11,131 nt of DNA. Source: Spirochaetota bacterium. Lineage in GTDB: Bacteria; Spirochaetota; UBA4802; UBA5368. Under the pieces are notes generated by a model, which did not search any database, was not told the DNA's origin, and saw only the letters and a program-made list of their open reading frames with translations. The stretch spans positions 1-11,131 of the forward strand of contig JAGODA010000078.1 of NCBI GenBank assembly GCA_017998475.1, given 5' to 3'. Below are positions 5,996 to 11,131 of the stretch, in pieces. The translations under genes were made by a program, and so were the position numbers. Each line of letters opens with the position of its first letter. Position 1 is the stretch's first letter.

Positions 5996-6526
5996 TTACA
6001 TCACCACAGAAAGTCCGATTTTAGCGGTCGCGAGGCCCAGAGCGCAGCCCGTGAGAACGTCGGTGGGATAGTGAACCCCGTTATAGACCCGCGAGAACCC
6101 GACCATGGCGGCCCACAGATAGAGCGGAGCGGCCCAGAGAGGATACTGCGAGGCGATCACCGTGGCCATAAGAAAGGCCCCGGCCGTATGCCCCGAGGGA
6201 AAGCTGAAGCGGTCCGGCGGGTCCACGAGAAAGCGCACCCCCTGCACCATCGCCCCCGGCCTTTCCCGCTTTACCAGGTGTTTTACCGCCTTCTGGATTA
6301 AAAGCTCGATCGCGAAGGCCAGCGCGCCCGCGGCGATAAGTCGCGCGCCGATACCGGAATCCGCCGCCAGAAGCGCCGCCGCGAAGAGGGCGTAGAGATG
6401 GCCGTCGCCGCTTCTGGAGGCATTGCGCATCAGCGAATCCATGAAGCGCTTACCGGTGTAAAAGGCGATCTTTCGCGAGAGCCGCGCGTCGAACGAGTAG
6501 ACGTTGTCGACCAGTACCCTGATCAT
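5996..6526 (-). CDS. PAP2-family membrane phosphatase
   Basis: A 176-residue integral membrane protein of the type 2 phosphatidic acid phosphatase family. All three catalytic motifs are intact: K82-x6-R89-P90 ('KHLVKRERP'), P110-S-G-H113 (with catalytic His113) and S145-R146-x5-H152-x3-D156 ('SRVYNGVHYPTD'). Hydrophobic segments at about 45-57, 61-78, 114-127, 129-144 and 157-174 fit the usual bundle. Such enzymes remove phosphate from lipids, including phosphatidate, phosphatidylglycerol phosphate and undecaprenyl pyrophosphate; the substrate here cannot be told. Minus-strand AAGGAAG (about 6533-6539) precedes the ATG at 6526. It lies about 148 bp after pyrR on the same strand; I could not find a convincing promoter of its own, so it may be read from the carB-pyrR transcript. 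Confidence 0.9.
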   Translation of the reverse strand: MIRVLVDNVYSFDARLSRKIAFYTGKRFMDSLMRNASRSGDGHLYALFAAALLAADSGIGARLIAAGALAFAIELLIQKAVKHLVKRERPGAMVQGVRFLVDPPDRFSFPSGHTAGAFLMATVIASQYPLWAAPLYLWAAMVGFSRVYNGVHYPTDVLTGCALGLATAKIGLSVVM

Positions 6527-6618
6527 TGTTCACTTCCTTTTCACTTATTACCGTATTCTCGGAGGAAACAAAGCGCGGCGGGATGATGGGAGTATCAACA
6601 ATCCATGAAGATTCCGTG

Positions 6619-6674
6619 AATTTTAAAGGCCGCCCGATTCGGCGATTTCCCGCCTCTTCCGGGCGGAAAACCCA
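6619..6674 (-). other. GC-rich weak hairpins downstream of pyrR, possible leaky terminator
   Basis: Just after the pyrR stop, the minus strand can form a CCGCC/GGCGG stem with a 7-nt loop (about 6652-6668) and then a CGCC/GGCG stem (about 6631-6644), followed by an AT-rich stretch with a short T-run (CCTTTAAAATT). Both stems are only 4-5 bp. This is a possible weak terminator or processing site between pyrR and the PAP2 gene, no more. Confidence 0.25.
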
Positions 6675-7211
6675 TTACTCGCGCGAGAGCATGACCGCGT
6701 CCCCGACATCGTCGATGGGCGCCAGGCGCACCTTCACCCGGTCGGAAAGAGCCGTTTCGATTTTATAGCCGCAGTAGTCCGGCTGCAGGGGAAGCTCCCT
6801 GTTGCCGCGGTCGACCAGCACGAAGAGCCGTATTGCGCGCGGGCGCCCGAAGCTCATGAGCGTCTCGAGCGCGGCCTTGGTGGTGCGCCCCGTGAAGATG
6901 ACGTCGTCGACCAGAAGAATTGTGCGGTTGGAGATGTTGAATTCGATGCGCGTCTCTTTAATGGCCGGAAGCACCCCGCGCGTCGCGAGATCGTCGCGGT
7001 AAAAGGTGATGTCGAGGATGCCGCTGTCGATCTTCCTCCCTGAAAGCTCCTCCAGGCGGGCGCGGAGACGGTTGGCGAGCTCCACCCCCCTGGTCTGCAC
7101 GCCCACGATGGCGAAGCGCTCGAGGTCCTTTACCTCGCCGAGCAATTTTTCGGCGATCTCGTCGATTATCCGGCGTATGTCGCCGGCGGACAGAAGGATC
7201 GTATCGTTCAT
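6675..7211 (-). CDS. pyrR: PyrR, pyrimidine operon regulator / uracil phosphoribosyltransferase
   Basis: A 178-residue type I phosphoribosyltransferase. The PRPP-binding motif 'ILLVDDVIFTGRT' spans 98-110. Other PyrR hallmarks are 'FAIVGVQTRGVELANRL' (33-49), 'LDITFYRDDL' (66-75) and 'LVDRGNRELPLQPDYCG' (132-148). In Firmicutes PyrR binds pyr mRNA leaders in the presence of UMP and causes attenuation; many homologues also have, or mainly have, uracil phosphoribosyltransferase activity. Its ATG (7211) lies 7 nt after the carB stop. Its ribosome binding site GGAGGTG lies in the last codons of carB, so the two are cotranscribed and probably translationally coupled. I see no PyrR-type anti-antiterminator in the carB leader, so the RNA-binding role is unproven here; the enzyme role is safer. 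Confidence 0.93.
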   Translation of the reverse strand: MNDTILLSAGDIRRIIDEIAEKLLGEVKDLERFAIVGVQTRGVELANRLRARLEELSGRKIDSGILDITFYRDDLATRGVLPAIKETRIEFNISNRTILLVDDVIFTGRTTKAALETLMSFGRPRAIRLFVLVDRGNRELPLQPDYCGYKIETALSDRVKVRLAPIDDVGDAVMLSRE

Positions 7212-7218
7212 GGCGCAG

Positions 7219-10539
<3,321 letters not shown>

Positions 10540-10609
10540 TCAATACCTCAAAAATTAGAGCAATGGTCGCGGAGGCCGGCGGGTCGTGACATTTAGGAAA
10601 AATCTAAAG

Positions 10610-10639
10610 AATAAAGTAAAGGGAAAAACATTCTGTCAA
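10610..10639 (-). promoter_or_regulatory. Predicted sigma70 promoter of carB-pyrR
   Basis: Read on the minus strand: -35 TTGACA (10639-10634, perfect consensus), 18-nt spacer, -10 TTTATT (10615-10610). It lies in the most AT-rich part of the window. The predicted start near 10602 gives a leader of about 60 nt. That leader carries no long hairpin with a T-run and no obvious PyrR-binding loop, so attenuation is not visible. Confidence 0.6.
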
Positions 10640-10800
10640 TTACAAATATGTTAAATAATGTTCGCGTAATTTTTTCCGGGAACGCCGCACAAAAAAACCT
10701 TTTAAAAGACTGGACAAAAACGGACTCCCCGCCTACCATGCGGTAAACTTCAGCAAGAGAAGCGCTTGTTGCGTGGAAATCACTGCTGCCGGGAAGGAAC

Positions 10801-10989
10801 ATGAAAGCACTATTTATCGGGCAGACGCGGGTGCGTGAAATCGATCTACTGGAGCATGGTTTCGACGAAGAGTTTCTCAAGCTGATGAGCGAGTTCAAGA
10901 TCCTCGAATCGCATGTCATTTATTTTTCGGCCGGCGACTCCAAAATAAAAGAGATTCTCGTAAAGAAGGAGCCATCCTACTCGGTCTGA
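10801..10989 (+). CDS. Small protein of unknown function (62 residues)
   Basis: A 62-residue frame, 'MKALFIGQTRVREIDLLEHG' at the start, that I do not recognise. It is acidic-basic mixed with no signal peptide, membrane segment or cysteine, and would be a soluble small protein. An amphipathic helix of about 16-35 is followed by a short strand-like stretch ('SHVIYFSAG', 37-45) and a basic tail. GGGAAGGA just upstream supports translation, although the spacing of its AAGGA core (2 nt) is tight. It has ordinary protein-like composition, unlike the Ser/Arg-rich minus-strand frame (10593-10919) that overlaps it. It is divergent from carB, with a GC-rich hairpin downstream. No convincing -35/-10 pair was found in front of it. 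Confidence 0.55.
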   Translation: MKALFIGQTRVREIDLLEHGFDEEFLKLMSEFKILESHVIYFSAGDSKIKEILVKKEPSYSV

Positions 10990-10997
10990 CCCCTTGA

Positions 10998-11029
10998 GCC
11001 GCCCGCGACACCCCGGGCGGCCGCCGGAT
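10998..11029. other. GC-rich hairpin between convergent genes
   Basis: GCCGCCCG (10998-11005) pairs perfectly with CGGGCGGC (11014-11021) around an 8-nt loop. A smaller CCGGA/TCCGG stem follows nearby (about 11024-11037). It lies between the stop of the small plus-strand gene (10989) and the stop of a minus-strand gene (11070), where a shared terminator is expected. There is no T-run on either strand, so it is at best a factor-assisted or weak terminator. Confidence 0.4.
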
Positions 11030-11067
11030 GATTCCGGACGACCGCCCCCCGCGACGTTCAACCCCCG

Positions 11068-11131
11068 TTACGCCTTCTGATACCCGACTGACGCGAGCGA
11101 ATCCTTTATCTCGTCCAGTATCACAGGATCG
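11068..11131 (-). CDS. 3' end of a minus-strand gene, product unknown (partial)
   Basis: The minus strand is open from the right edge to a TAA at 11070-11068. It encodes a natural-looking C-terminus of 20 residues, 'DPVILDEIKDSLASVGYQKA'. The gene starts beyond the window, reads in the carB direction and is convergent with the small gene at 10801-10989. The fragment is too short to assign; it looks like an amphipathic helix ending a globular protein. Confidence 0.5.
   Translation of the reverse strand, partial: DPVILDEIKDSLASVGYQKA

Noticed and set aside
10593..10919. Minus-strand 108-codon frame covering the carB promoter and the start of the small plus-strand gene
   Set aside because: It crosses the predicted carB promoter, is Ser/Phe/Arg-rich without any recognisable domain, and has no convincing ribosome binding site. 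The plus-strand frame is more protein-like.

Overview
The window is a GC-rich stretch of bacterial chromosome, densely packed, with normal Shine-Dalgarno sites (GGAGG-type) and sigma70-like promoters. I see no transposase, integrase, tRNA, rRNA or CRISPR array. A perfect CIRCE operator, a PyrR, a single-chain bacterial CarB and Hsp20 chaperones mark it as Bacteria. The set for making homocysteine directly from sulfide is best known from methanogens and other strict anaerobes, so I infer an anaerobic bacterium. A spirochaete, a former deltaproteobacterium or a related deep lineage would fit, but the sequence alone does not settle it.

Layout, left to right. Positions 1-1793 (minus) hold a large exported protein of unknown function, possibly related to the DUF3352 proteins; a further minus-strand gene seems to start at the very left edge. 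Positions 1794-2096 form a divergent promoter region with one promoter on each strand and a perfect 13-bp inverted repeat in the leader of the exported-protein gene. Positions 2097-4480 (plus) are a three-gene operon: DUF39/COG1900 aspartate-semialdehyde sulfurtransferase, a UPF0280/COG2122 protein, and a NIL-domain 2x[4Fe-4S] ferredoxin. Positions 4541-5993 (plus) are a heat-shock operon: sigma70 promoter, perfect CIRCE, three different Hsp20 genes, and an elaborate terminator.

Positions 5996-10539 (minus) carry carB, then pyrR, whose ribosome binding site lies at the carB end, then a membrane PAP2 phosphatase after a gap of about 150 bp. A promoter for carB lies at 10610-10639. Positions 10801-10989 (plus) encode a 62-residue protein I do not recognise. 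The last 64 bases hold the 3' end of another minus-strand gene.

How the genes work together. The 2097-4480 operon should convert aspartate semialdehyde plus reduced sulfur to homocysteine, with the ferredoxin supplying electrons and the UPF0280 protein helping sulfur assimilation. The Hsp20 operon looks like a self-contained stress module repressed by HrcA. carB and pyrR belong to pyrimidine (and arginine) synthesis and its control. The most notable points are the tight linkage of all three sulfur genes, the CIRCE control of an all-Hsp20 operon with one divergent member, and the unexplained leader hairpin.
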